A stretch of DNA of 64,000 nucleotides from Planctomycetaceae bacterium. Its GTDB lineage: Bacteria; Planctomycetota; Phycisphaerae; Phycisphaerales; SM1A02. This document shows, in pieces, positions 1-8,768 of this stretch. Position numbers and translations under genes: made by a program. The number at the start of each line of letters is the position of its first letter. Within the stretch, counting starts at the first letter, position 1. The notes under the pieces are model-generated. The model was given only the letters and a program-made list of their open reading frames with translations, had not been told where the DNA came from and made no database searches. The stretch lies in contig CANJHD010000001.1 of assembly GCA_947474065.1 (NCBI GenBank), forward strand, positions 44,029 to 108,028. The letters run 5' to 3'.

Positions 1-247
1 CCCATGGCGGCGTTTCCTCAGTGGGTAGGAATATTCGATCGAGGCGACCAGTGCTCCCAACTATCCGGGGAATATCACCGCGCAACTTTCCTTGTGGCAG
101 CAACTGTGGCAGCAACTGTGGCGGCACCTGCGGCGGCACTTGTGGCAGCGGCTGCTGCGCATCGCGCACCGGGGCGTCCTGAATAACCTGAACATTTCCG
201 AACGCCGACGCCCCGGCGACCGCAATAGCGAGCGCGCCTAACTTCAC
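1..247 (-). CDS. Secreted Gln/Pro-rich protein, 5' part only
   Basis: On the minus strand a GTG at 245-247 opens a frame that leaves the window after 82 codons, so only the N-terminus is visible. Residues 1-17 (MKLGALAIAVAGASAFG) look like a signal peptide: one Lys, a short hydrophobic core, and a small-residue cleavage site. The mature part begins with Gln/Pro-rich low complexity (repeated VPPQ and LLPQ units). The GTG overlaps the TGA of the upstream phosphotransferase gene (GTGA), which suggests translational coupling in the tpiA operon. Function is not recognised. The start is inferred from the signal-peptide reading, since no strong ribosome binding site is seen. Confidence 0.55.
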   Translation of the reverse strand, partial: MKLGALAIAVAGASAFGNVQVIQDAPVRDAQQPLPQVPPQVPPQLLPQLLPQGKLRGDIPRIVGSTGRLDRIFLPTEETPPW

Positions 248-1284
248 AGCGCTTCGATGAGCTCGGCGTTCGCTTCGATCCATGCGGTCTTTCGTTCAAT
301 GAATTCCAAGAAGCCGTCCGCGCGGAGATGCGCAAATCGACCCGTGCGGGCAATCGGCACGATGCTCTCGAGCGTGCACGACTCAATCATAAGCCAGGGC
401 AGCGCCTTTCGTTCCTCCGGCTGGAGCATTGCGCCCATGCCATGACCGATGCCGGATACCACCGCTGCCATGCGCCGCACATCAAGTTCAGCGCGCCAAC
501 CCTCAACTGGAACCCCCGCAATTGGATCATTTCCAAAGTGAACCAAGGCATTCGCCGCTTCGCAGGCGCGATAGTCAAGGCGGGCGCTGTCAAAGTCAAG
601 AAGTGCCCGCACCGTTCCAGCATCAAACAACGCATTGCCGGGATGAGTATCGCCGTGCACACAGATGCGAGCGGACGGGTCGAGGCCGAGCGCTTCGACG
701 CACGCATACGCACGCGTTCCCCGCTCGAGCAACGCTTCGGTGGTTGTACGGAGGGCGGCTTCATTAGTATCGGGGTCAGTCCGCATTGCCGCGGCGACGA
801 TTGGCGCGGCTGCACCCTCGAAGGTGCCCGCGCGGTGAAATGAAATCGCCGGCACATGCGCACCAGGAATGAATGAACGCGAAGACTTCAGCATGCTTCC
901 AAGCGCTGCACCCATCGCCGCTGCTTCCACCAATTGTTGCGACCAGCGAGTGCCATCAACCCACTCAAAGAGTTCGTATGTTCCTAAGGGACCAACCACC
1001 GCAGTAGTCCCTGAAGCCGTGCGCACAAGGCGCGGCACGGGGACTCCGGAATCAGAGAGATGCAATTGAAACGCATGCAGAAATGACAAGCGATCCGGGC
1101 CGCCCATGTCCGCCGCGCGGCGCTTCAGCATGAACCGACCGCCCGGCGTGCGCAGACTGCTTTTTGCACTATTGCGCGATCCGCGCCCGATCGGCTCAGC
1201 CTCAATCGGACGCCGAAGACCGAACTGTCGAGAAACTTCACGCACTTCCTCAAGAGAGAGGAGCTGGCGCTGATGAGCTTTCAT
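244..1284 (-). CDS. Aminoglycoside-phosphotransferase-fold kinase
   Basis: A 346-residue protein of the APH/choline kinase/homoserine kinase II superfamily. The catalytic loop HGDTHPGN is at residues 210-217, with D212 as presumed base. The metal-binding DFD follows at 230-232 (LLDFDSA). The N-terminal lobe (about 1-105) carries a Gly-rich segment (IGRGSRNSAKSS) and the lysine of FMLKRR. The substrate cannot be told from sequence; this fold acts on small hydroxyl metabolites as well as antibiotics, and nothing here points to resistance. Its ATG overlaps the yicC stop (ATGA), and its own stop overlaps the next gene, so it is an internal member of the tpiA-secG-yicC operon. Confidence 0.8.
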   Translation of the reverse strand: MKAHQRQLLSLEEVREVSRQFGLRRPIEAEPIGRGSRNSAKSSLRTPGGRFMLKRRAADMGGPDRLSFLHAFQLHLSDSGVPVPRLVRTASGTTAVVGPLGTYELFEWVDGTRWSQQLVEAAAMGAALGSMLKSSRSFIPGAHVPAISFHRAGTFEGAAAPIVAAAMRTDPDTNEAALRTTTEALLERGTRAYACVEALGLDPSARICVHGDTHPGNALFDAGTVRALLDFDSARLDYRACEAANALVHFGNDPIAGVPVEGWRAELDVRRMAAVVSGIGHGMGAMLQPEERKALPWLMIESCTLESIVPIARTGRFAHLRADGFLEFIERKTAWIEANAELIEAL

Positions 1285-2165
1285 TCAGCGTTCTGTGCCT
1301 GTTCCTTGATGCGATCGATGGCGGTCTTTATTTCCACCACGCGGCGACTGATTTCAACGTCGCCGCTCTTTGAGGCGATCGTGTTCGCCTCGCGCAGCAT
1401 TTCTTGGGCAAGAAAGTCGAGCGCACGTCCTGCAGGTTGCGGGTTTGCAGGCTCAATGATCGAACGGAACTGTTCGACATGTCCGCCGAGGCGGGCGATC
1501 TCTTCGGCAATGTCGGAACGCTCGGCGAAGATAGCGACTTCGCGAATCACATCCGCGTCGCTGACGGTCGAGCCTAACTCCTTCAGTGCCGCGGCGAGAC
1601 GCACACGGAGCCGATCCTGATAGCTAGCCACAACTGCCGGGGCTCGAACGCGCACTGCATCGAGGCGCTCTTGAATCTGTTCGCCAAATTCGCAAAGGAG
1701 CGCGCGCAGCGCATCCCCTTCCCGCTCACGCATCACGATCAGCGCATCGCATGCTTCGGACAGAAGCTTCATCACCATCGGACGAGCTGACTCCGACACT
1801 GCGGCGGATCGATCATCAGAAACAACGCCCGGCAGTGCTAGAAGATCTGCAATACGAATCTCCTGCGACAAGCCCGCAGGCGCTGCGTTGCGCAGTTGTT
1901 CGGCATATGCCTCAAGCGCTGCCACATTGATGCGCGCCACATTGCGCGTCGCAATCTCGGTCCAACGAATGGTGATCGTCACGCTGCCGCGCGTCAAGCG
2001 GCGCATCACGACTGACTCGATGTCTGGCTCAAGCCCGTCAAAGTCCGAAGGCAACCGCATGGTCGCCTTGAAGAACCGATTGTTCACGGAACGAATTTCA
2101 ACGGAACAACGCGCACCATCCTGCTCGCGTGCAGCAGAACCGAAGCCAGTCATCGATCGAATCAC
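1281..2165 (-). CDS. yicC: YicC family endoribonuclease
   Basis: A 294-residue protein with both family hallmarks. The N-terminus is MIRSMTGFGSA. The C-terminal helix is EISRRVVEIKTAIDRIKEQA, close to the conserved tail ending in a QN(V/A)E-like motif. Length matches the usual 285-295 residues. Characterised YicC proteins form hexamers and cleave RNA; in E. coli the protein promotes decay of a small RNA. That specific role is not shown here. It lies 32 bases after secG and overlaps the kinase gene by four bases, consistent with one transcript. Coiled-coil-rich middle sequence (about 110-250) fits the family. Confidence 0.9.
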   Translation of the reverse strand: MIRSMTGFGSAAREQDGARCSVEIRSVNNRFFKATMRLPSDFDGLEPDIESVVMRRLTRGSVTITIRWTEIATRNVARINVAALEAYAEQLRNAAPAGLSQEIRIADLLALPGVVSDDRSAAVSESARPMVMKLLSEACDALIVMREREGDALRALLCEFGEQIQERLDAVRVRAPAVVASYQDRLRVRLAAALKELGSTVSDADVIREVAIFAERSDIAEEIARLGGHVEQFRSIIEPANPQPAGRALDFLAQEMLREANTIASKSGDVEISRRVVEIKTAIDRIKEQAQNAE

Positions 2166-2197
2166 TGTGGTGCCTCGCGAGTCAGGTCAGGGCGATA

Positions 2198-2677
2198 TCA
2201 GGGAGCAGAGGGAGCCGGTGCGGCCGGTGCTGGTGCGGCCGGTGCAACAGTCGCTGGAGCCGCACTCGCCGGCGCAGTGCTCGGTGCTACTGGCGCAGGC
2301 GTCGCCGCGGGCGCCAATGGAACGGTCACTGAAGTTGTGCCTGGCTCAGTTGCGGGCGCCGGGGTGGCGGGAGTCGAAACTGGCGCGGTCGCTGCCTGAT
2401 TTGCAGCGGGCTTCTCTTCTTTACTGCCCTTCTGCAACTTGAGGTCAATGATGTTCAGCGAGATAGCCAAGGCAAGGTAGAGGCCGAATGCCGTGACCGT
2501 TGCATAGGTCAGTGCGTCGCCAGTACGACCGCCGAAGGCCGTGTCTGTGCCGCCGCCACCGCCGCCGAATGCCTGCGCGAGTCCGCCACCTTGCGGCCGC
2601 TGGACCAGAATGATCAGGACGAGGCAGACGGAGACAACGAGGAAGAGGATGGTGAGGAGCGTGAATGCGACGCCCAT
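2198..2677 (-). CDS. secG: Preprotein translocase subunit SecG with Ala/Pro-rich tail
   Basis: SecG is the small accessory subunit of the SecYEG channel in the inner membrane. The first 75 residues are classical: a membrane helix at about 3-24, the QRPQGGGL loop, a Gly-rich stretch and FGGRTGDALTYAT, then a second helix at about 52-70. Unlike the usual 75-110 residues, the protein is 159 long. Residues 85-159 are a low-complexity Ala/Pro/Thr tail, probably disordered. It follows tpiA by 12 bases, a common bacterial arrangement. Its role in this organism is inferred from the family; the tail has no recognisable function. Confidence 0.9.
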   Translation of the reverse strand: MGVAFTLLTILFLVVSVCLVLIILVQRPQGGGLAQAFGGGGGGTDTAFGGRTGDALTYATVTAFGLYLALAISLNIIDLKLQKGSKEEKPAANQAATAPVSTPATPAPATEPGTTSVTVPLAPAATPAPVAPSTAPASAAPATVAPAAPAPAAPAPSAP

Positions 2678-2689
2678 TGTGGTAGTCCT

Positions 2690-3490
2690 TCAGTGCCCAC
2701 CAGCTGCGGACCAAGCCTCCGCCGCGGCGCGGCAGATCGAAGCGAAGTCATCAGCCTTCAGGCTAGCGCCGCCGATCAGCCCCCCATCGACGTCCGGTTC
2801 CACGAAGATCGCCTGTGCGTTCTTCGCGTTGACCGAACCGCCATAAATGATGCGGGTCTGCGCGGCGAATCGAGAATCATACAGGTCTGCCAACACTCCA
2901 CGGATCGATGAGTGCATGGACTGCGCATCATGGGGCGTGGCGGTTCGCCCGGTGCCAATCGCCCAGACCGGCTCGTAGGCCACCACCACGCGATCGGCGG
3001 TCTCGGCAGTGAGTGTCCCGAAACATCCGCGCAATTGCTTCGCCACGACCGCTTCGGCGTTGCCACCATCGCGCTGCGTGAGCGTTTCACCCACGCAGAG
3101 GACCGCCTGAAGCCCGCTTTCGAGCGCGATCGCAAGTTTGCCGTGCAACAATTCATCGCCTTCCGCCAAACCGTGTCGGCGTTCAGAGTGTCCAATAATA
3201 ACAGATCGGCACCCAATATCGCAGAGCATGTCGGCACTGACTTGGCCGGTGAAAGCACCGCTCGCCTCGGCGGCGCAGTCCTGACCCCCAAGAAGCACCT
3301 GCGAGTGCCCAAGCGTGCGACCCACTGTGAAGAGATAGGGAAACGGCGGATAGACCGCAGCGTCGATCACCCCTTCTGCGCCCGCGGCCACCAATGCCGC
3401 AAGAAGTGCGTCGGCAAGCTCGGTGCCGGACGCAAGGTCAGTGTTCATCTTCCAATTTCCGCCGACAAAGGGTCTGCGTGAAGCGTGCAT
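2690..3490 (-). CDS. tpiA: Triosephosphate isomerase
   Basis: Interconverts glyceraldehyde 3-phosphate and dihydroxyacetone phosphate in cytosolic glycolysis. The 266 residues contain all signature parts: GGNWKMN near residue 10 with the catalytic Asn/Lys pair, IIGHSERR with the catalytic His, YEPVWAIGTGRTATP with the catalytic Glu and flexible loop 6, and the phosphate-binding IIYGGSVN. Length is slightly above the usual 250. The ATG at 3488-3490 is chosen because the frame gives MHASRRPFVGGNWKMN. It heads the minus-strand operon tpiA-secG-yicC-kinase. The divergent alaS start is 99 bases away, so promoters of both genes share that gap. Confidence 0.97.
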   Translation of the reverse strand: MHASRRPFVGGNWKMNTDLASGTELADALLAALVAAGAEGVIDAAVYPPFPYLFTVGRTLGHSQVLLGGQDCAAEASGAFTGQVSADMLCDIGCRSVIIGHSERRHGLAEGDELLHGKLAIALESGLQAVLCVGETLTQRDGGNAEAVVAKQLRGCFGTLTAETADRVVVAYEPVWAIGTGRTATPHDAQSMHSSIRGVLADLYDSRFAAQTRIIYGGSVNAKNAQAIFVEPDVDGGLIGGASLKADDFASICRAAAEAWSAAGGH

Positions 3491-3589
3491 TGCCGCAGTC
3501 TACGTCCGGAATGGACCGGGCCGCCAACTCCGCGCCAGCCTGCCGGCAAGCCAAAGTGCTGCAAGCGCCGTCCATACACTGCGCCTCCC

Positions 3590-6418
3590 ATGCACACGCC
3601 CGCCCGTAATGCCGCCGATGTCCGCCGCGCCTTCCTCGCGTTCTTCCAGGAGAAGGCTGGCCACACCGTTGTGCCATCGAGCCCGGCGATCCCGTTCGAG
3701 GATCCCACCCTGCTCTTCACCAACGCAGGCATGAACCAATTCAAGGATGTGTTCCTTGGTCAAGGAACGCGCAACTACACGCGCGCCGTGGACACCCAGA
3801 AGTGCATCCGCGCCGGCGGCAAGCACAACGACCTTGAGGATGTGGGTCGCGATACATACCACCACACATTCTTTGAGATGCTCGGCAACTGGTCGTTCGG
3901 CGACTACTTCAAAGTGGAGTCGATTGGCTGGGCGATGGAATTGCTCACCAAGGTGTATGGACTCGATCCGAATCGCCTCTATGCAACGTGGTGCGCTGGC
4001 GATCCGAAGCAAGCGGTCGCGCCTGATGATGAAAGCCGAAATCTATGGCTGAAATACTTGCCAGCTGACCATGTGATCCCTGGCAGCATGAAAGACAACT
4101 TCTGGGAGATGGGCGAGACGGGACCGTGCGGCCCATGCACTGAGATTCATTACGACCGCATCGGCGGGCGCAATGCCGCAAGTCTTGTCAACAGTGGCGA
4201 TCCCGATGTACTTGAAGTTTGGAATCTGGTGTTCATTCAGTTCAATCGCGAGCCGGGTGGAAAGTTGGTTCCGCTGCCAGCGCGCCATGTCGATACTGGC
4301 ATGGGACTCGAACGACTCGTGAGCGTGCTGCAGGACAAGCGCAGCAACTACGACACTGATTTATTCACACCGATCTTTGATCTCACCGCAAAGGTCACCG
4401 GCGCACGCGCCTATGCAGGCACGCTCGAAGGCGCGGCAGATATCGCTTACCGGGTCATTGCAGACCATGTTCGTTGCATTTCCATTGCTGTAGCCGATGG
4501 CGCGGCACCCGGAAGCGAAGGACGAAATTATGTTCTGCGCCGCATCTTGCGTCGCGCAATTCGTGCCGGTCATCAACATTTGGGCGCGCGCGAGCCGTTC
4601 ATGTTCAAGCTTGTGCCAGCAGTGATCGAGACACTTGGCGAAACATTCCCGACATTGGTGCAACAGGCGACGAAGGTTGTGCACACCATTCGCGAAGAGG
4701 AAATTGCCTTCGGCAAGACACTCGAGCGCGGCATTGCGCTGTTCGACGAAGCCGCCAAGCGCGCGGGTGCCGCAAAGTGCATCTCTGCTCGGGACGCATT
4801 CAGTCTGCATGACACGTTCGGATTTCCTGTTGACCTCACGCAAGTGATGGCCGAAGAACGCGGCTTCACAGTTGATGTGGCCGGCTACGAAAAGTTAATG
4901 GAAACCGCACGGGAGCGAAGTCGCGAGGGCGGCAGCAAGGCTGAGGGAATGCGCATGCCGCCACCTGATGCCCTAGAAAAACTGCGGACAGCCCTGCACA
5001 TTTCTGGCACTGACGATTCCGGTCGCAATGAGCCAAAACCAACCAACACCGACATCGCTGCTATCTGGGATGGCCATGCGCTGATCAACAAGGCGATCGA
5101 AGAACAACGCGTCGCGTTGATCACGCGCAAGACTCCGTTCTATGCGGAAGGCGGCGGACAAGTTGGCGACGCTGGCTTCTTTGAGGTTTCATCCAATGCT
5201 GGAAGAACCCACCGCTTTAAAGTAGAGGACACCCAACGCTCTGGTGAATTCGTGATGCACCTTGGCCGCATCGAGCACGGGACGGTCTCGGTTGGTGAGC
5301 ATGCAACACTCACGGTTGAGCGCGGGCGCCGCGAGCGCATTGCCGCCAATCACACGGGGACGCATCTCATGAATCATGCGCTGCGCGAAGTGCTTGGCGA
5401 AGATGTCGAGCAGCGCGGATCACTTGTATCTGATGATCGGCTGCGCTTCGATTTCACGCACTCCAAAGCGATGAGTGCTGACGAATTGGCGCGTGTCGAA
5501 ATGTTGGTGAATGCGGCGATCGCGCGCACCATGTTGGTGGATGCTGTGGTAGTTCCGCTTGAACTAGCCAAGGGAATTCACGGAGTGCGCGCGGTGTTCG
5601 GCGAACGCTATCCAGACCCGGTGCGAGTGGTCTCCGTGGGTGCCAAGGTAGCGGACATGCTTGCCGACCCAACCAATCCGAAGTGGCGGCGATGCTCCGT
5701 TGAATTCTGCGGCGGCACGCACACGCGTAATTCAGAAGAGGTTCAGCATTTCGCCATCCTGAATGAAGGAGCATCAAGTGCTGGCGTACGAAGAATCTTC
5801 GCGGTCACTGGTACCGCGGCACATGCTGCAGAAGCAACGGCGACTAACATTGAGCAGCGCCTTGCAGCGGCGCGCAAGTTGACCGGCGAAGAACTGACCG
5901 AAGAAGTGACGGCAATCGCTGGAGCGCTCGCGGAACTTCCAGTCTCCACCGTGTTCCGCCACCGCATGGAACCGGCTGTTGCGGAACTACGCGAACGGGC
6001 GAAGGAATGGCGCAAGGCACAAGAAGGCGCAAATCGCGATGTCGTTGTGAGTCAGGCTCGCGCGATCGCTGACGAAATGACTACTGGCGCAATGATTGTG
6101 GCGAGCATCAGCGGTGCTGATCCTGCAGCACTGCTGTCAGCACTCAGTGCTGTGCGCGCCAAGCGACCAGAGAGCGCGATCCTCCTCATGAGCGCCGACG
6201 ATGTCGAAGGCAAAGTGGCTATCGCAGCGGACGTCCCAAAGTCGATCCAGGACAAGGGCCTCAAAGCCGGAGACTGGGTGCGCGCAGCTGCGGAAGCATG
6301 CGGCGGCAAAGGCGGTGGACGGCCTGACTTCGCGCAAGCGGGTGGCAAAGAGCCAGCGCGCCTGCCGGAAGCATTGCGCGCCGCAAAGGCGTTTGCCAGC
6401 GCACGCATTGGTGAATGA
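3590..6418 (+). CDS. alaS: Alanyl-tRNA synthetase
   Basis: Charges tRNA-Ala, and also tmRNA, with alanine. Start is set at ATG 3590 because homology begins at AADVRRAFLAFF; the open frame upstream lacks family features. The 942-residue protein has the class II catalytic domain (about 1-400, with VPSSPAIPFEDPTLLFTNAG), the tRNA-recognition region, and an editing domain with zinc ligands H588 and H592 (HTGTH) and C707 and H711 (CGGGTH). The C-terminal DHHA1 domain holds GGKGGGRPDFAQAGG. Everything needed for aminoacylation and editing is intact. The TGA stop overlaps a 39-codon frame that runs into the first hairpin repeat. Confidence 0.97.
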   Translation: MHTPARNAADVRRAFLAFFQEKAGHTVVPSSPAIPFEDPTLLFTNAGMNQFKDVFLGQGTRNYTRAVDTQKCIRAGGKHNDLEDVGRDTYHHTFFEMLGNWSFGDYFKVESIGWAMELLTKVYGLDPNRLYATWCAGDPKQAVAPDDESRNLWLKYLPADHVIPGSMKDNFWEMGETGPCGPCTEIHYDRIGGRNAASLVNSGDPDVLEVWNLVFIQFNREPGGKLVPLPARHVDTGMGLERLVSVLQDKRSNYDTDLFTPIFDLTAKVTGARAYAGTLEGAADIAYRVIADHVRCISIAVADGAAPGSEGRNYVLRRILRRAIRAGHQHLGAREPFMFKLVPAVIETLGETFPTLVQQATKVVHTIREEEIAFGKTLERGIALFDEAAKRAGAAKCISARDAFSLHDTFGFPVDLTQVMAEERGFTVDVAGYEKLMETARERSREGGSKAEGMRMPPPDALEKLRTALHISGTDDSGRNEPKPTNTDIAAIWDGHALINKAIEEQRVALITRKTPFYAEGGGQVGDAGFFEVSSNAGRTHRFKVEDTQRSGEFVMHLGRIEHGTVSVGEHATLTVERGRRERIAANHTGTHLMNHALREVLGEDVEQRGSLVSDDRLRFDFTHSKAMSADELARVEMLVNAAIARTMLVDAVVVPLELAKGIHGVRAVFGERYPDPVRVVSVGAKVADMLADPTNPKWRRCSVEFCGGTHTRNSEEVQHFAILNEGASSAGVRRIFAVTGTAAHAAEATATNIEQRLAAARKLTGEELTEEVTAIAGALAELPVSTVFRHRMEPAVAELRERAKEWRKAQEGANRDVVVSQARAIADEMTTGAMIVASISGADPAALLSALSAVRAKRPESAILLMSADDVEGKVAIAADVPKSIQDKGLKAGDWVRAAAEACGGKGGGRPDFAQAGGKEPARLPEALRAAKAFASARIGE

Positions 6419-6534
6419 AGCAGACGCAAGACTCCCGCATGCGCTGCTTGGAACCCGCTCACCTGGCCGCACTCGCCGGAGAGGACAAAGCCGCGCTCAG
6501 CGGCTGTCCTCGTAAGGCGATTGCGGGCCAGTAA
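6415..6534 (+). other. 39-codon ORF running into the hairpin repeat
   Basis: An ATG overlapping the alaS stop (ATGA) opens 39 codons ending at TAA 6532-6534. Its last 23 codons are the hairpin repeat. In the second repeat copy (10846-10930) the matching frame would change K to W, C to R, G to S and the stop to Tyr. All differences are therefore nonsynonymous, while RNA base pairing is preserved. That argues the segment is constrained as structure rather than as protein. It is listed because coupled translation into the hairpin is possible. Confidence 0.2.
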
Positions 6535-6545
6535 GAAGGCGTGAT
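6461..6545 (+). repeat. Hairpin repeat, copy 1
   Basis: An 85-base element also present at 10846-10930. Bases 6463-6531 fold into one long interrupted hairpin. Outer pairs: CTGGC 6463-6467 with GCCAG 6527-6531; CGCA 6468-6471 with TGCG 6522-6525; TCGCC 6473-6477 with GGCGA 6516-6520. Inner pairs: GAGGAC 6481-6486 with GTCCTC 6506-6511, and AGCCGC 6489-6494 with GCGGCT 6500-6505, closing a GCTCA loop. Within the hairpin the two copies differ at five bases. Two are in the AA bulge (TG in copy 2), one is the bulged G6526, and two form a compensatory A-T to G-C pair. It sits between alaS and acs. There is no T-run, so it is not a standard terminator. Confidence 0.8.
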
Positions 6546-6581
6546 CGAAACCGCCCCGCCCAACGCGGTATCGTCGCAACT

Positions 6582-8573
6582 ATGTCGAACGACTCATCTA
6601 TCCAGTCCGTCCAATCCGAGGACCGCATCTTCCCCCCGCCAACGGACTTCGCCGCGCGCATGGGAACCGTGCATGTCCCAGACATGGAGGCGTACCGCGT
6701 CATGCACGAACGGTCGATCCGTGATCCGGAGGGATTCTGGGGCGAGGTTGCCGCCGATTTCCATTGGTACAAGCCGTGGAGCAAGGTGCTCGAATGGAAT
6801 CTGCCGGACGCCAAGTGGTTTGTCGGTGGTACTACCAATGCGTGCTTCAATTCTGTAGACCGACAGGTAGAGAATGGATACGGTCATGAATTGGCGATCC
6901 TTTGGGAGGGTGAGCCAGTTGCAGGACACGGTCCAGAAATTCGCCGCATCACCTACAGCGAATTGCGTGACGATGTTGCCCGCTGCGCGTCCGCACTCGA
7001 GTCGCTTGGTGTCAAGAAGGGCGATGTGGTCACCCTGTACATGGGCATGGTTCCGGAACTTGCAATTGCTGTACTTGCCTGCGCCCGCATCGGTGCGCCG
7101 CACAGCGTGATCTTTGGTGGATTCGCGGCACAAGCGATCGTCGACCGCGTGCATGATGCTGGGAGCGCCGTGATCGTGACATGTGATGGCGCATGGCGAC
7201 GCGGTTCCGTGGTGCCACTCAAGGCAAATGTTGATGCGGCATGTGAGCAACTTCCAGGCGTGCGCAAGGTGCTCGTACTCAAGCGAACCAACAACGAAGT
7301 TGCCATGCATGCCGGCCGCGATGTCTGGTGGCACGATGTAGTTCCCGCACAGCCAAATACACGCGCATGCGAGCCCGTCGACAGCGAACATCCGCTCTTT
7401 CTTCTTTACACATCAGGAAGTACTGGCAAGCCCAAGGGCATCTTGCACACCACTGGTGGATACATGGTGTTCACCGCAGCCACTGCGCGCTGGACCTTCA
7501 ACTTGGTGCCCGAGCAGAAGCAGATGTATTTCTGCACGGCGGACATCGGCTGGATCACCGGGCACAGTTACATCGTCTATGGCATGTTGCCCAACCGGGT
7601 GCCAACGCTCATGTATGAAGGGGCGCCAAACTTCCCGGCAGAGGATCGATTCTGGGCGATCATTGCTCGCCACAACGTGACGCATTTCTATACAGCGCCG
7701 ACCGCCATCCGCAGCTTCATGCGTTGGGGCGATATGCATCCCGCAAAGCACGACCTTTCGAGCCTGCGCGTCTTGGGAACCGTCGGCGAACCGATCAATC
7801 CGGAAGCGTGGATGTGGTACCACCAGATGATCGGTGGAAGTCGCTGCCCGATCGTTGACACGATGTGGCAGACAGAGACTGGCGGCCACATCATCACCCC
7901 TCTTCCTGGTGCTACCCCGACCACGCCTGGAAGTTGCACGATGCCGATGTTCGGAATCGATGCTGCCGTGGTTGATGATGCTGGCAATGAGCAGCCTGCG
8001 AATACTGGCGGATTGCTCGTCATTCGCAAGCCATGGCCGGGCATGTTGCGCGGCGTGAATGGTGATCGGCAGCGATTTATTGAAACGTATTGGAGCCGAG
8101 TGCCCGGTATGTATCTCGCCGGCGACAGCGCGCGTCGCGATGCGCGCGGCTACTTCTGGATCATGGGCCGCATTGATGATGTACTGAATGTCAGCGGCCA
8201 CCGTCTCGGAACGGCCGAAGTTGAAAGTTCACTCGTGGGGAGCAAGTTGGTTGTGGAAGCAGCGGTCGTTGGCATGCCGCATGAGATAAAGGGCACAGGA
8301 ATAACCGCATTCTGCGTACTGCATCCCGATCATGAGAATGACGCCAGCGACGCCATGCGCAAGCGGCTGATGGAATATGTTTCGAAGGACATCGGCCCGA
8401 TTGCGCGCCCAGATGTGATTCGATTCACGACAGCCCTTCCAAAGACGCGAAGCGGAAAGATCATGCGCCGCCTGCTCCGCGATGTAGCTGCCGGTAAAGA
8501 AATCACGCAAGACACCACAACGCTTGATGATCTCGGCGTCTTGGCAAAGTTGCGTGCAAGCGACGGAGAATGA
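6582..8573 (+). CDS. acs: Acetyl-CoA synthetase (AMP-forming)
   Basis: Activates acetate through acetyl-AMP to acetyl-CoA in the cytosol. The 663-residue protein has the usual Acs length. The N-terminal domain contains DFHWYKPWSKVLEWN. The ATP-binding loop YTSGSTGKPKG is at 276-286. The core motif VDTMWQTETGG carries the Trp that limits the acyl pocket to acetate, and GRIDDVLNVSGHRLGTAEVE is the hinge. K626 in KTRSGKIMRR is the catalytic lysine that is reversibly acetylated in characterised homologues. Propionate use cannot be excluded, but motif context favours acetate. It is a single gene downstream of the first hairpin repeat; no clear ribosome binding site precedes the ATG. Confidence 0.95.
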   Translation: MSNDSSIQSVQSEDRIFPPPTDFAARMGTVHVPDMEAYRVMHERSIRDPEGFWGEVAADFHWYKPWSKVLEWNLPDAKWFVGGTTNACFNSVDRQVENGYGHELAILWEGEPVAGHGPEIRRITYSELRDDVARCASALESLGVKKGDVVTLYMGMVPELAIAVLACARIGAPHSVIFGGFAAQAIVDRVHDAGSAVIVTCDGAWRRGSVVPLKANVDAACEQLPGVRKVLVLKRTNNEVAMHAGRDVWWHDVVPAQPNTRACEPVDSEHPLFLLYTSGSTGKPKGILHTTGGYMVFTAATARWTFNLVPEQKQMYFCTADIGWITGHSYIVYGMLPNRVPTLMYEGAPNFPAEDRFWAIIARHNVTHFYTAPTAIRSFMRWGDMHPAKHDLSSLRVLGTVGEPINPEAWMWYHQMIGGSRCPIVDTMWQTETGGHIITPLPGATPTTPGSCTMPMFGIDAAVVDDAGNEQPANTGGLLVIRKPWPGMLRGVNGDRQRFIETYWSRVPGMYLAGDSARRDARGYFWIMGRIDDVLNVSGHRLGTAEVESSLVGSKLVVEAAVVGMPHEIKGTGITAFCVLHPDHENDASDAMRKRLMEYVSKDIGPIARPDVIRFTTALPKTRSGKIMRRLLRDVAAGKEITQDTTTLDDLGVLAKLRASDGE

Positions 8574-8585
8574 ATAGGCACGCCA

Positions 8586-8632
8586 CTGCGCTTTGACAAA
8601 CAAGGACGCGCAGCAACCGGCTACAAGCCGGT
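8586..8632 (+). other. Two adjacent hairpins downstream of acs
   Basis: The 195 bases between acs and the endoglucanase gene contain two small inverted repeats. The first pairs CTGCGC (8586-8591) with GCGCAG (8608-8613) around a 16-base loop. The second pairs ACCGGC (8616-8621) with GCCGGT (8627-8632) around TACAA. No T-run follows, so Rho-independent termination is doubtful; they may protect the acs 3' end or belong to the endoglucanase leader. An AT-rich stretch (8638-8662) follows. Confidence 0.3.
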
Positions 8633-8705
8633 GCTATCACATTAATTACACAAATAAATCACAGGAACTGCGATCCCCTGCAAAAACCATTGCGTAGGAA
8701 TTCAC

Positions 8706-8720
8706 GGGCTTGTCCCCTGC
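8706..8720 (+). promoter_or_regulatory. Possible sigma-54-like promoter element
   Basis: GGGCTTGTCCCCTGC places GG and GC exactly 10 bases apart, as in the -24/-12 sigma-54 consensus TGGCACG-N4-TTGC, and matches about 7 of its 11 specified positions. It ends 48 bases before the first ATG of the endoglucanase gene. The match is weak and could be chance; no enhancer-binding activator gene is visible in the window. Confidence 0.15.
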
Positions 8721-8768
8721 GTGACTGTGATTTATTCAGTTCGGCCGTCATTTACAACAAGGAAGACC

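Noticed and set aside
4..186. Ala-rich plus-strand ORF at the left edge
   Set aside because: It is antisense to the secreted Gln/Pro-rich protein and its Ala/Val repeats are the complement of that low-complexity region.
244..1284. Aminoglycoside resistance gene
   Set aside because: The fold is shared by many metabolic kinases and the setting is a housekeeping operon with no mobile element.
3485..3589. Longer N-terminus for alanyl-tRNA synthetase
   Set aside because: The extra 35 residues are Pro/Arg-rich and outside the family; homology starts after ATG 3590.
6415..6534. A conserved small protein encoded in the hairpin repeat
   Set aside because: Between copies every difference is nonsynonymous while base pairing is preserved, which argues against protein selection.
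8581..8640. A c-di-GMP-I or cobalamin riboswitch before the endoglucanase gene
   Set aside because: Short matches such as GGACGC and GCCACTG occur, but the conserved cores and pairing needed for either class are missing.
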